Origin: Linyphia triangularis
Lineage: Eukaryota; Arthropoda; Arachnida; Araneae; Linyphiidae
Assembly: GCA_963978545.1 (NCBI GenBank)
Contig: OZ021724.1
Coordinates: 31,204,433-31,268,432, forward strand
Direction: 5' to 3'
DNA length: 64,000 nucleotides
Shown: piece after piece, positions 53,401 to 58,550 of the stretch
Numbering within the stretch: position 1 is the first letter of the stretch
How the letters are laid out: every line of letters begins with the position of its first letter
Notes under the pieces: model-generated
What the model saw: the letters and a program-made list of their open reading frames with translations, nothing else
What the model was told of the DNA's origin: nothing
Database searches by the model: none
Translations under genes and position numbers: made by a program

Positions 53401-54367
53401 TGCAGAGAAATTATTCAAGCGGCGCCCCTGCTCATTTCCGAAAAGTGCCGATGATGAAATAGGATAGGGCACAAATCTTAATACCAGCCGCGCAGTCAGC
53501 CAGCTGAAAAGACTGATTAAAATTGAATTTCAGAGAAGGGCGTTGTGAACGGGATTAGAAGGATTTGTTTCACGGGGAGAGATGGTTGAAGAATTACCGA
53601 TATATTGATCAGAAGCAGAGCCTGGGCAGTCTACGCTCCATTAAATTAATTAAAATTAATCATTATTCATAGAACACGAACTCTTCTGATTTTTAAACAT
53701 TTTGTGAGTCGACCTTTTCGTGTGCACACACACTGTGCTTTAATTAAGAGGCCTGATCCAGAAGACAGAGCAAAAATGTGTGTAGTTAGTCTTCGAGTTT
53801 GATTTACGACAAGAGGGAAATTTAACGATGAGGATGTTTTCAGTGGGTTAGGAGAGTGGGCGTAATTTCATTCATGGAATACTTTACATATATATTTATG
53901 TTGTAAGACGGCTTATTAGCGAACAATTATGTTAATGTAAGGGAGAGGGCTTAATCGAATACTTTCTTAGGAGAAATACAAGTCTGTGTTATAAAAACGA
54001 TTGTTCCTTCCTGCTTTTGGAACATTTAAGAGTGCACTTAGACAAAATCGCGTTTTTCAAGCAGCATATTTAGAAGCAAAACTTAACAATTAAAATTTAA
54101 CTTCCAAGTTAAACTTCAAAGTTCGCTTCGAAACTACAATAAAAATCTGTTTCATTCTTTGTGTGGTAAAATTTAAAAATGGCTTTGAAAAATGAATTCC
54201 TCATATTTTGAACTTCACAAGAGACTTTCCAAATTGAATTGAACCACAGAGCAAATGCATTACTAAATTGTAAATAACTTACCACCACCTCTTCTGGCTC
54301 CTGTTGCGTGCACAAAGTGAACCAGCACTGAGACGCAAATAATCATATAAGACCAATCCATGATCAT
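6757..54367 (-). CDS. Cirl: Latrophilin / Cirl adhesion GPCR (whole gene, 19 coding exons)
   Basis: This is an adhesion GPCR of the latrophilin subfamily, a plasma-membrane receptor that in other animals senses ligands or mechanical cues at synapses and sensory neurons. The spliced frame is 3459 nt and encodes 1152 aa. Visible domains are: signal peptide (about 1-21); SUEL lectin (about 50-142) with eight Cys; Thr/Ser-rich linker (about 150-235); HRM (about 245-312); GAIN with GPS, cleavage expected at Leu591/Thr592 in NHL|TNF; seven TM helices (about 612-858); and a cytoplasmic tail (about 861-1152). All introns are GT-AG and all phases match, with no frameshift or internal stop. Olfactomedin is absent, as in invertebrate Cirl. 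The tail is shorter than the Drosophila one, which is known to be very long and Gln-rich. The domain order and family are seen directly; orthology to Cirl rather than another invertebrate latrophilin paralogue is inferred. Confidence 0.95.
7452..10111 (-). other. Cirl: Intron between Cirl exons 18 and 19
   Basis: A 2660-bp GT-AG intron, mostly AT-rich, with a 24-nt A run at 8643-8666. It contains one candidate alternative terminal exon at 9800-9874 (separate entry). No mobile element with defined ends was found. Confidence 0.6.
9800..9874 (-). CDS. Cirl: Possible alternative terminal exon of Cirl
   Basis: On the minus strand a TTGTTTTTGATAG acceptor is followed by an open phase-0 frame of 24 codons ending ATENGSV and TAA. 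Exon 17 ends in phase 0, so it could splice here and skip the long tail. The frame is short enough to be chance, and no family match supports it. Confidence 0.2.
   Translation of the reverse strand, partial: VDLGIYFQTFMADEMSPATENGSV
10112..10295 (-). CDS. Cirl: Cirl coding exon 18: proximal cytoplasmic tail
   Basis: Residues 861-921 begin [20 protein letters not shown] and continue with Asn, then a Pro/Gly-rich stretch with several Cys. Frame and boundaries are set by phase 0 from exon 17 and phase 1 into exon 19 (TCAG|GTACTT). The exon is clearly richer in C and G than its surroundings, as expected for coding DNA here. The sequence is not conserved enough to recognise by itself. Confidence 0.82.
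10503..10671 (-). CDS. Cirl: Cirl coding exon 17: TM6 and TM7
   Basis: Residues 804-860 contain [12 protein letters not shown]6 with the conserved [10 protein letters not shown] toggle region, and TM7 with [15 protein letters not shown]. The exon ends after TDEK in phase 0 at GTAAGA. In other latrophilins the protein usually continues with a VRKEY-like helix 8, but the next spliced exon here does not read that way. Confidence 0.94.
10815..10918 (-). CDS. Cirl: Cirl coding exon 16: TM5 end and third intracellular loop
   Basis: Residues 770-803 complete TM5 ([14 protein letters not shown]) and give a short, basic third intracellular loop ([13 protein letters not shown]). The usual latrophilin TM5 wording (around 'NIxFL') is not conserved. 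The acceptor is CTTTTTAG and the donor GTAAGA, phase 0 in and phase 2 out. Confidence 0.9.
11276..11666 (-). CDS. Cirl: Cirl coding exon 15: TM2 to TM5
   Basis: This is the second largest coding exon (391 nt, residues 639-769). It encodes VHRNIF, TM2, TM3 with the extracellular Cys (PILC), TM4, the second extracellular loop ([10 protein letters not shown]), and the start of TM5 ([17 protein letters not shown]). The CWLR motif and its partner Cys for the ECL2-TM3 disulphide are typical of class B2 receptors. Phase 2 in, phase 0 out. Confidence 0.95.
12210..12313 (-). CDS. Cirl: Cirl coding exon 14: stalk and TM1
   Basis: Residues 605-638 give a short stalk ([10 protein letters not shown]) and a clear hydrophobic helix ([20 protein letters not shown]), which is TM1. 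It leaves in phase 2 at a GTATGT donor. A 49-bp copy of this exon end plus its donor lies 626 bp away at 12809-12857, in the intron before exon 13. Confidence 0.93.
12614..12725 (-). CDS. Cirl: Cirl coding exon 13: GPS cleavage site and tethered agonist
   Basis: Residues 567-604 carry GCW, then [16 protein letters not shown]. All GPS Cys/Trp and the His590-Leu591-Thr592 triad are intact, so autoproteolysis between Leu591 and Thr592 is expected. The tethered agonist (Stachel) then starts TNFAVVM, essentially the family consensus. The exon ends in phase 0 at a GTAAGA donor. Confidence 0.95.
12809..12857 (-). repeat. 49-bp copy of Cirl exon 14 end and donor
   Basis: Positions 12809-12857 match 12183-12231 with one mismatch at an offset of 626 bp. 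The copied segment spans the last 22 nt of exon 14, its GTATGT donor and 27 nt of intron. The copy has no matching upstream exon body or acceptor next to it, so it is not a full duplicate exon. Confidence 0.9.
13070..13291 (+). pseudogene. Decayed transposase fragment (mariner/Tc-like, tentative)
   Basis: Across two plus-strand frames one can read [14 protein letters not shown] followed by [18 protein letters not shown], which looks like the N-terminal helix-turn-helix of mariner-type transposases ('RAI..F...', 'PS..TI..LVKKFE'). After a stop and a frame change comes [10 protein letters not shown] and a stop, like the C-terminal end of the same group. The catalytic middle is missing, so this is an internally deleted, frameshifted relic. 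Its ends were not found. It lies in the intron between Cirl exons 12 and 13. Confidence 0.5.
13469..13518 (-). CDS. Cirl: Cirl coding exon 12: first GPS strand
   Basis: This 50-nt exon encodes residues 551-566, including the first GPS Cys and Trp in MCVFWDFD. It leaves in phase 2 (AG|GTAAGC) to pair with exon 13. The placement of the CxFW strand in its own small exon is seen directly. Confidence 0.92.
13634..13827 (-). CDS. Cirl: Cirl coding exon 11: GAIN subdomain B
   Basis: Residues 486-550 include [26 protein letters not shown] and [10 protein letters not shown], which match the beta-sandwich of latrophilin GAIN B, especially the 'P V x x T x x H L' strand before the GPS. It enters in phase 1 and leaves in phase 0 (GTATTG donor). 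The upstream intron contains the CAGGG-ended element at 14325-15091. Confidence 0.92.
14325..15091. mobile_element. 767-bp inverted-repeat element, CAGGGCTGCCAC ends, 6-bp TSD
   Basis: The ends are CAGGGCTGCCAC and GTGGCAGCCCTG, flanked by AAATTA at 14319-14324 and 15092-15097. Inner parts are also inverted, for example a 17-bp match between 14475-14491 and 14742-14758. Both ends carry repeated ATAGT(A/C)G words. It has no open frame. CAGGG ends point to a hAT-type non-autonomous element, again with 6 bp rather than 8 bp duplicated. It lies in the intron between Cirl exons 10 and 11. Confidence 0.8.
15170..15325 (-). CDS. Cirl: Cirl coding exon 10: GAIN subdomain B start
   Basis: Residues 434-485 contain beta-strand-like stretches ([28 protein letters not shown]) that open GAIN subdomain B. 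The acceptor is TCTTTTCAG and the donor GTAAGT, phase 1 on both sides. The intron between it and exon 9 holds the 747-bp fold-back element at 15558-16304. Confidence 0.9.
15558..16304. mobile_element. 747-bp fold-back element flanked by TTAA
   Basis: The ends are GGGGAGTTTAAACCTTT and AAAGGTTTAAACTCCCC, flanked by TTAA on both sides (15554-15557, 16305-16308). The inverted symmetry continues well inside: the segment with AAGTTATCAAGTGAAACGTA near 15712 is mirrored near 16115. TTAA flanks suggest a piggyBac-type MITE. A TA-target element with ends AGGGGAG...CTCCCCT is the alternative. It lies between Cirl exons 9 and 10. Confidence 0.82.
16699..16879 (-). CDS. Cirl: Cirl coding exon 9: GAIN subdomain A, continued
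   Basis: Residues 374-433 continue the helical GAIN A region with [16 protein letters not shown] and [20 protein letters not shown]. The last is the typical latrophilin 'xxLLxxLExxAxxLA' helix. The acceptor is CTTTTAG and the donor GTAAGT, phase 0 in and phase 1 out. Confidence 0.91.
17349..17540 (-). CDS. Cirl: Cirl coding exon 8: GAIN subdomain A
   Basis: Residues 310-373 are a helical segment starting [10 protein letters not shown], with [16 protein letters not shown] and HVLRELLQ. It matches the all-helical GAIN subdomain A of latrophilins in character and position. It is phase 0 on both sides (192 nt, 64 codons), so it could be skipped in frame. Confidence 0.9.
17938..18041 (-). CDS. 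Cirl: Cirl coding exon 7: HRM end
   Basis: Residues 275-309 complete the HRM with [16 protein letters not shown] and a basic end. Conserved Trp and Cys positions of the family are present. It enters in phase 1 and leaves in phase 0 at a perfect GTAAGT donor. The HRM packs against the GAIN domain in known structures. Confidence 0.92.
18180..18323 (-). CDS. Cirl: Cirl coding exon 6: linker end and HRM start
   Basis: Residues 227-274 carry the end of the Thr-rich stalk and then the start of the hormone-receptor motif, including [14 protein letters not shown] and RCPGGATG. The WxWxxxxxG and CPGGATG signatures are typical of latrophilin and BAI HRM domains. It is phase 1 on both sides, with an ATTTTAG acceptor and a GTATAA donor. 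Confidence 0.92.
18842..19090 (-). CDS. Cirl: Cirl coding exon 5: Thr/Ser-rich linker
   Basis: Residues 144-226 form the low-complexity, probably O-glycosylated stalk between the lectin and HRM domains. They contain an alternating Ser-Thr run followed by seven Thr. The frame is fixed by phase 1 on both sides, and other frames contain stops near the exon start. Because the exon is symmetric it could be skipped in frame. The repetitive Thr codons make its length likely to vary between individuals or species. Confidence 0.87.
19191..19297 (-). CDS. Cirl: Cirl coding exon 4: SUEL lectin domain, second part
   Basis: Residues 108-143 complete the lectin domain with the characteristic [20 protein letters not shown] ending. 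The other four Cys are in this exon. The acceptor is CTTATAG and the donor GTAAGT, phase 2 in and phase 1 out. Only a 100-nt intron separates it from exon 5, the shortest intron in the gene. Confidence 0.93.
19634..19659. repeat. Short perfect hairpin in Cirl intron
   Basis: CTAAACCAG and CTGGTTTAG form a 9-bp stem around an 8-nt loop, between exons 3 and 4. It could be chance or an intronic RNA structure. Confidence 0.4.
19920..20115 (-). CDS. Cirl: Cirl coding exon 3: SUEL lectin domain, first part
   Basis: Residues 43-107 include the hallmark run [14 protein letters not shown], then [10 protein letters not shown] and the MCND...VNCM segment typical of the latrophilin rhamnose-binding-like (SUEL/Gal-lectin) fold. 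Four of the eight Cys are here. The acceptor is CTATCTCAG and the donor GTGAGT, phase 1 in and phase 2 out. In vertebrate latrophilins this domain binds teneurins and FLRT-associated complexes; whether it does so here is inference. Confidence 0.93.
20230..20276. repeat. Direct repeat, 18 bp, period 29
   Basis: CTAAGTATTGTCCGAAAC at 20230-20247 recurs at 20259-20276 with one mismatch. It lies in the intron upstream of exon 3. Confidence 0.7.
21077..21100. repeat. A24 homopolymer next to exon 2 donor
   Basis: A run of 24 A on the plus strand (24 T or U in the Cirl pre-mRNA) starts 20 nt downstream of the exon 2 donor. U-rich tracts close to weak donors are known to help U1 binding through TIA-type proteins; that role here is inference. 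Confidence 0.85.
21120..21161 (-). CDS. Cirl: Cirl coding exon 2: 42-nt cassette exon
   Basis: This short exon has a TATTTGTAG acceptor and a GTAATG donor. It adds 14 residues reading [15 protein letters not shown] across the junctions, between the signal peptide and the lectin domain. It is phase 1 on both sides, so it can be included or skipped without changing the frame. The donor is only moderate and is followed 20 nt later by a 24-nt run of T (minus strand), an arrangement that suggests regulated inclusion. No domain is recognised; it is a Pro-rich stalk. Confidence 0.68.
21386..21454. repeat. Two-copy direct repeat, period 41
   Basis: A 27-bp word containing ATATCCAGGCAGAAGCATAC and then ATAAA occurs at 21386-21412 and 21427-21453. 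The copies appear identical, so the duplication is recent. Confidence 0.85.
24397..24432. repeat. T36 homopolymer
   Basis: An uninterrupted run of 36 T in intron 1. Length in an assembly may be imprecise. Confidence 0.9.
29418..29425. promoter_or_regulatory. Full CRE palindrome in intron 1
   Basis: TGACGTCA, the full cAMP-response/CREB-ATF consensus, sits in GTGACGTCACAATTG. It is an isolated motif match; function is inferred only. Confidence 0.3.
30964..31011. promoter_or_regulatory. Paired homeodomain-type cores
   Basis: TAATGG at 30964-30969 faces CCATTA at 30974-30979, a 10-bp-spaced dyad, and a second CCATTA lies at 31006-31011. The patch is less AT-rich than its surroundings. It could be an intronic enhancer bound by homeodomain proteins; this rests on motif form alone. 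Confidence 0.3.
36091..36123. repeat. T33 homopolymer
   Basis: An uninterrupted run of 33 T in intron 1. Confidence 0.9.
38420..38431. promoter_or_regulatory. NRF1-like palindrome
   Basis: TGCGCATGCGCA is a perfect match to the palindromic NRF1 (Drosophila Ewg) consensus, which usually marks promoters. It contains three CpG in otherwise CpG-poor intron DNA. An internal promoter could produce a shorter Cirl transcript or an unrelated RNA. Confidence 0.35.
39660..40320. repeat. Diverged tandem repeat, period about 294 bp
   Basis: The TATAGTCTTGACG-to-GGAATTAAGACATAAAC block at 39666 recurs at 40255, twice 294 bp away, with a more diverged copy starting about 39965. Between them, segments with ATGGTCACGAGTT, GAACACGCAAGCAA and CTAGTCTCTTGCCAGAAG occur at about 39840-39909 and 40132-40200. 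About 2.2 copies are visible. It may be a satellite monomer or part of an unrecognised element. Confidence 0.8.
41445..41481. repeat. A37 homopolymer
   Basis: An uninterrupted run of 37 A, the longest homopolymer in the window. No retroposed body with a target-site duplication was recognised next to it. Confidence 0.9.
42068..42227 (-). mobile_element. tRNA-derived SINE, 160 bp, with 12-bp TSD
   Basis: Read on the minus strand, the element starts with a tRNA-like head: an A-box-like TATAGTGGTTAGC, an anticodon-like arm (GCCTC and GAGGT stems) and a B-box GGATTCGAGTCC. A short unrelated body ending CTGAAAACAAC follows. A perfect 12-bp duplication, TGAAGTCGGTTG, flanks it (42056-42067 and 42228-42239). 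It is a pol III-type retroposon, not a functional tRNA gene, since the acceptor stem does not close. Confidence 0.85.
43301..43478 (-). mobile_element. tRNA-Ala-like SINE, 178 bp, with 16-bp TSD
   Basis: The minus strand carries an A-box-like GTGGTTAGTGC, an anticodon arm TGGC-TTCGCAT-GCCA reading CGC (Ala), and a B-box GGTTCGGATCC, then a body with TGGCCTGATTAGTCGTC and an end near GGGCGCATG. The flanks are a 16-bp direct repeat, TTGAATAAAT(T/A)AGAGG, at 43285-43300 and 43479-43494 with one mismatch. Its head and body differ from the SINE 1.1 kb away, so these are two families. Confidence 0.83.
45921..45940. repeat. (TG)10 microsatellite
   Basis: Ten uninterrupted TG units in intron 1; likely polymorphic. 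Confidence 0.85.
48507..48514. promoter_or_regulatory. Second full CRE palindrome in intron 1
   Basis: TGACGTCA sits in a GC-richer patch, within GACCCAGTGACGTCACTTAA. Like the one at 29418 it is a motif match only. Confidence 0.3.
54283..54367 (-). CDS. Cirl: Cirl coding exon 1: start codon and signal peptide
   Basis: The exon starts directly at ATG after a strong CTTTTGCAG acceptor and ends at a GTAAGT donor in phase 1. It encodes about 28 residues beginning [20 protein letters not shown], a hydrophobic signal peptide with a likely cleavage after VHA. A second ATG in frame, two codons later, could also initiate. The acceptor just before the ATG implies at least one upstream noncoding exon. 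The next coding exon lies 33 kb away, so assignment rests on the matching phase and the need for a secretion signal before the lectin domain. Confidence 0.82.
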
Positions 54368-54540
54368 CTGCAAAAGAAAAATAACTCGTTAACACAAACA
54401 ACACTGCAAGAAGCCGTCATATAATTCACAAGAAATTCACAGTGCACTAAAAAGATTATACAACTCAAAATAATTCAACTCAAACCTGGTTAAAATATTC
54501 TCGTCTTCTTTAAATTTCGCAAGTACCATTTCAAACTTAC
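54368..54540 (-). other. Cirl: Candidate 5' UTR intron
   Basis: A 173-nt stretch bounded by GTAAGTTTG and TTTTTCTTTTGCAG on the minus strand. It would join the noncoding exon ending at 54541 directly to the start codon. Confidence 0.45.
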
Positions 54541-54565
54541 GGATCTCTGCCTCTTTGTGATATGG
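54541..54565 (-). other. Cirl: Candidate 5'-noncoding exon end (donor at 54540)
   Basis: On the minus strand an excellent donor (GTAAGTTTG) follows position 54541, and 172 nt further on is the acceptor (TTTTTCTTTTGCAG) that abuts the start codon. A 5' UTR exon therefore probably ends here. Its other boundary is unclear. It could be a 25-nt microexon, because a pyrimidine-rich TTCTTTTATAG acceptor ends at 54566, or the exon could run further upstream through the hairpin at 54637-54695. Confidence 0.45.
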
Positions 54566-54636
54566 CTATAAAAGAACAGACCAAATCTTTCCGAAACCTC
54601 ACGCACTGGAACGTGCTGTTGTAAGCAAGGATATCA

Positions 54637-54695
54637 CATACATCCGCAAGTTTGAGACCGATTTTTGAGATCTCTTAGTTTCTTGCGGATGTATG
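54637..54695 (-). repeat. 14-bp perfect hairpin upstream of the Cirl start
   Basis: CATACATCCGCAAG (54637-54650) and CTTGCGGATGTATG (54682-54695) are perfect inverted arms around a 31-nt loop, about 100-155 bp upstream of the candidate 5' UTR donor. It could be a 5' UTR stem-loop or a dyad for a DNA-binding protein. Confidence 0.6.
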
Positions 54696-57600
54696 CAAGT
54701 AAAACCCAGATAAACTGATTACATTAAGGTTTTTCAGCAAGTGGAGGGGCAAACATAAAACGGTTAGAAACTAGTCCCGTATTAAGAAAAGGGGGAGGGG
54801 GGGGGGCACCCAACCCTAAGAAATATTCAGTCTTATTTTTGTCGCTGGAATAGAGCGTGATTTTCGTTCAAGAACACACGTGTTCTGCTATTTTAACGAG
54901 CCTCTTGGACCGGAACAAGAACTTCTTGTCGCAATTAACGAGCATAAAAGTGGCACGTACGCTAACTACATGATTCCAAATCAGTGAATGGTGTTATCTT
55001 TATACTCCATAAAAAAATATATGAATGAAATTTATGTTTGTTGAGTCATTGTTCTAGATATCGCTTTTTGTCTTTCGTCATTGATGCGTAATTCGTTTTT
55101 AATTTCGGTTATTTTTGAGCAGCGGATATTAACGCAGAATGTAGAGTACTTAAAATGTTGAATTGCTTTTATGGCACCATTTAAGGTAAATAACAAATAA
55201 TAAATTGAAAATAAGCTACTTGTAAGAATGGAGTAAAATTAGAACGCTTAGAGCCAACAACATTAACGAACAAATAATAAATATTAAATGTAAAAAATTA
55301 TATATATATTTTAAATACATATTGACTGCTTAATGTATTTATAAATTAATCACTGCAGAAGCCCGAATTAAAAGAAAAATACAATGAATATAAAAAATTT
55401 GCTGGAATTTCGGAAATTCTAAAGAAATTGATGCCACATCTGATGAACATCTTTGTAGTATCCAGCTCAGTAGCTTCATAGGGAAATAAGGAAAGAAAAA
55501 AAAAAAAAAACATAATTAACTAAGCTTTGCTTCTTAGAAGAAAAAATATCATAATCTACTTTGACTCTCAATCTGACAAGAGCCGAAAATAAGGCGCTTC
55601 GAAGACACAAAAACAACGGCGAGAGGCTTAATAACATAGAGCAAAAACAATAATAAGCAAAGTATAACACAGCGGCGATGATATACAGCACCCTAAGAAT
55701 AAGAGCAAGAAGAAGATACACTGCTATTTTTTTTTCTCTCCCTCTTATTTTTCATCGTTCGCGCCCCTCTACTTTGGCAAGTTTCGAAACTTTATTAAAT
55801 TTCACTTTCAACTTGCTGACAGCAAAATGAAAAAGAAAAATTCATCAGGGGATTTTATCTTTTTTTTTTTTTTTTTGTAGTTCTTCGGCTCTCTTCTTTT
55901 ATTTAAAAGAAGAAACAAGGATAAAAAGTGTGTGTGCGCTACTTGGGGAAGGGGGTAACGAATTGAGATGATGGCTAAGAAACAAAAGTTTCCCAGGAAG
56001 AAAAGGGGTGAATGTTTTTTGTTTTTTATTGGTATTTTTCCGATCTTTTTTAATACCCCTTCCATTTTTCATGTTCCCTAAATTGGCAACGATGTTGGAG
56101 GCTGAATAAAAGCTAGAAATTGTAGAAGTTTTCTAAGTCTTAAATTCGATTTCGGGGGTGTTGGGAGTACATACACAAGCTTTTACTGAAAGAAAAAACT
56201 ATGGTTCTGAGTCACATTTCAAATCAGTCTTGTACATAAGGGAACACTGAAATTTCGAAAGTATCAACGTTTTAAAAACGTTGCGTTAAGAGGCATGGTT
56301 ACAGCGGAAATTGTCCAGTGAAGTTAAGATACAATGGAAAACTACATTTCATATTTCATAGTTCTAAAACTACAGCTTGATAGTCCTGATTTCTTGAAAA
56401 ATATTTAATGGTTGAAGAAAGCTTTTTCTCTTTTCACTGAACTTTTTAACATCTATAAGCTAAAACAATAACAGTTTCAAAATATTTAGCTTGACAAATA
56501 GGAGCTCACTGAAAATTTAACTGAACGCAGCTTAGGATTTGAGATAAAGTGCGCCGGACATTTAAAAGAGAGAGAGAGAGGGAGGGGAAGAGAAATCACT
56601 TAAGCAGAAAGCAAAAATTTATACTAACTTTTTATACCATAAAGAAAACTAATATTATAAACAAATATTACAAACAAATATTACAAACAAATATTACAAA
56701 CAAATATTGCAAGTCAGAAAAGAACATTTTCTATGCTATTCCAATACAAACGCAATTGAAAACTTATTGGGAAACAATTGGAAAAACTAACAATTAAGGG
56801 TCAACGCAACCATTCGTCCCCTGTGAAATCGACAATTGTTTCCAACTTTTCCATTCGGAATTTGCAAAAGCACTTAACTCTCCCACAGTTACATATTTCC
56901 TTACTTAATCCCAACGTATAGATATAAAATTGCATTAGCAGAGGACAGTCAACACAATAGAATTTCCAACATCAATATTTGGTATTCTTTACAAAAGTTA
57001 GCCAGCGGGGAATTTCCGTCCCTACTCTCTATAAATACGAAAAATTGGTTAAGGGTATGAAAAAAATACACGTTTTCTCTTGAGATCACAGGAAGTTTCC
57101 CTTTCTTATCATTATTCACCATAAATATAGATATATTTCTTTTTTTGTGTGGAAAAACTGGTCGATTACTTCCTCTATCGTTGGATTCATTCCATTTGTT
57201 GTTTTTTATTCCATAGTGCTTCCATAAGTTTACTTGGAAGTTATTTTTTTTTAATCTTCGAAAAGGTCTAGAGAGACGAAAGCAATTAAGAAATAGATAG
57301 CGTAACAATGTACGTGAAAAACGATCTGATAGGGGGAAAAACTCAAGAACTTTTTTTTCAAACTTTGTCTTTCCATTACTATACAATTAACACGGTCAAT
57401 GGATATAATTCAATTTTTCGCAAACGATTAACGATTGATTAGGATGAGGAATAAACATAGAATGGGAAGAGGACACCAAATACACGTCAATGAAAATAAA
57501 ATGTAACCTGACTAGAACTAAATTATAATTTACTCAATTTTCAATTTTATCCTTGAAATAATTGTACGAAACCATTAACGAATATACTCACGGTTCTCTT

Positions 57601-58150
57601 TAATAAGTCCGAGGTTGCAAGTCATTAACTACTTACTTAACCTGCTTTGAAAGGGCTTTATGAAACGGATGACCTTTTTAAATAAAGATTTGAGAACTTT
57701 TAATTAATGAGACATTGTTTCACGCTTGGGAAAAGTTGAAAGTTCGAGAATAAGTGTGCATCCAGGAGAATGAATCGGAATTGGATATAATTAAGTAATC
57801 TGGAGAAAATACCTCATTTTGTATCCTCATTAAAAAGTCGTAAAACAAGATCGATTGTATTTGAAGGAAAACGTAATAGACAATTCGAAAAACTGATGTT
57901 AAACACAAATTATCTTAGAAAAGTGTACGAAACTAAACTGTTAATAAAACTACCTCAAACGTTATATTTCATCATGCAAGAAGCTAATCATGTTTGCGAC
58001 TTTGTATAAGAATTTCATTTTATCCCAATAAAATTATTCATAACACTAATTTCTTTTTTAATTCATCGTCCTTATCTTAGCAAGTGAAAATAAGATACTT
58101 TCTCCATTATTACAAAAACTGAAACAAGAAAATCGTCCACATGAATAAAA
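54696..58150. other. Upstream flank, no gene seen
   Basis: AT-rich DNA with a G-run near 54800, an AG-rich run near 56570 and a short tandem repeat at 56658-56709. No supportable exon. Confidence 0.45.
56658..56709. repeat. 13-bp tandem repeat, four copies
   Basis: AAACAAATATTAC is repeated four times head to tail, the first and last copies with small changes. Confidence 0.88.
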
Positions 58151-58159
58151 ATAAAACCT

Positions 58160-58550
58160 GCTGCGATTGAAGCGCCACCTCTCGCGGACTCGTGACGTTA
58201 ATGACATGCAAAGTGGGTTCCACCCTGCTGCTTGACACTTGCAATTAGTGTCCGAATGATCCTACATATTTATGTTTTACTTCATTATTCTTTTTCAAGC
58301 CCTTGCTCGCAAAAGCTTTTCATTTGGTTCGCAGCCTCGATGTTATTATCATCATCGTTTGCAGCATTTCGTGAGGTCGTAGCTTCTGGACAACTCCACT
58401 CGTCTCCAATTTATATGCAGATTATTCTTTTTGGGTGTTCCGGTTGGAATATTGTATTTAGAAGAAAATTGCGTTTTGAATCCAAAAGTGAGTTTTAAAA
58501 ACATTCGCAGGTGCCGGCGTCCGCCATCTTGTTAGTGTTGCAAAAAAAAA
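58160..58550 (-). promoter_or_regulatory. Candidate distal promoter/insulator patch
   Basis: On the minus strand this patch contains AGGTGGCGC (58172-58180, the core reported for Drosophila CTCF) preceded by CCGCGAG, a TGACGT half CRE at 58193-58198 on the plus strand, a TATAAA at 58410-58415, and CAAGATGGCGG (58521-58531), a YY1/Pho-like site common at transcription starts. CpGs cluster here compared with the flanks. It could be a Cirl promoter 4 kb upstream of the start codon, or a boundary element. No transcript evidence is available from sequence alone. Confidence 0.35.

Larger units (their letters stand above)
21162..54282 (-). other. Cirl: First coding intron of Cirl, 33 kb
   Basis: This intron separates the signal-peptide exon from the extracellular domain exons and is more than half the window. 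No open frame inside looks like a gene: the longest ones are low-complexity or lie opposite each other. It holds the two SINEs, the 294-bp tandem repeat, several homopolymers and the motif-like sites listed separately. Stretches not listed separately are AT-rich, with nothing I can identify. Confidence 0.75.

Noticed and set aside
54569..54576. Plus-strand TATAAAAG near the Cirl start exon
   Set aside because: It points away from the Cirl direction. On the minus strand the same bases are better read as the end of a pyrimidine-rich splice acceptor.
56949..57386. 145-codon minus-strand open frame upstream of Cirl
   Set aside because: Composition is dominated by Lys, Asn and Phe as expected from AT-rich noncoding DNA; no domain, signal or splice context supports it.
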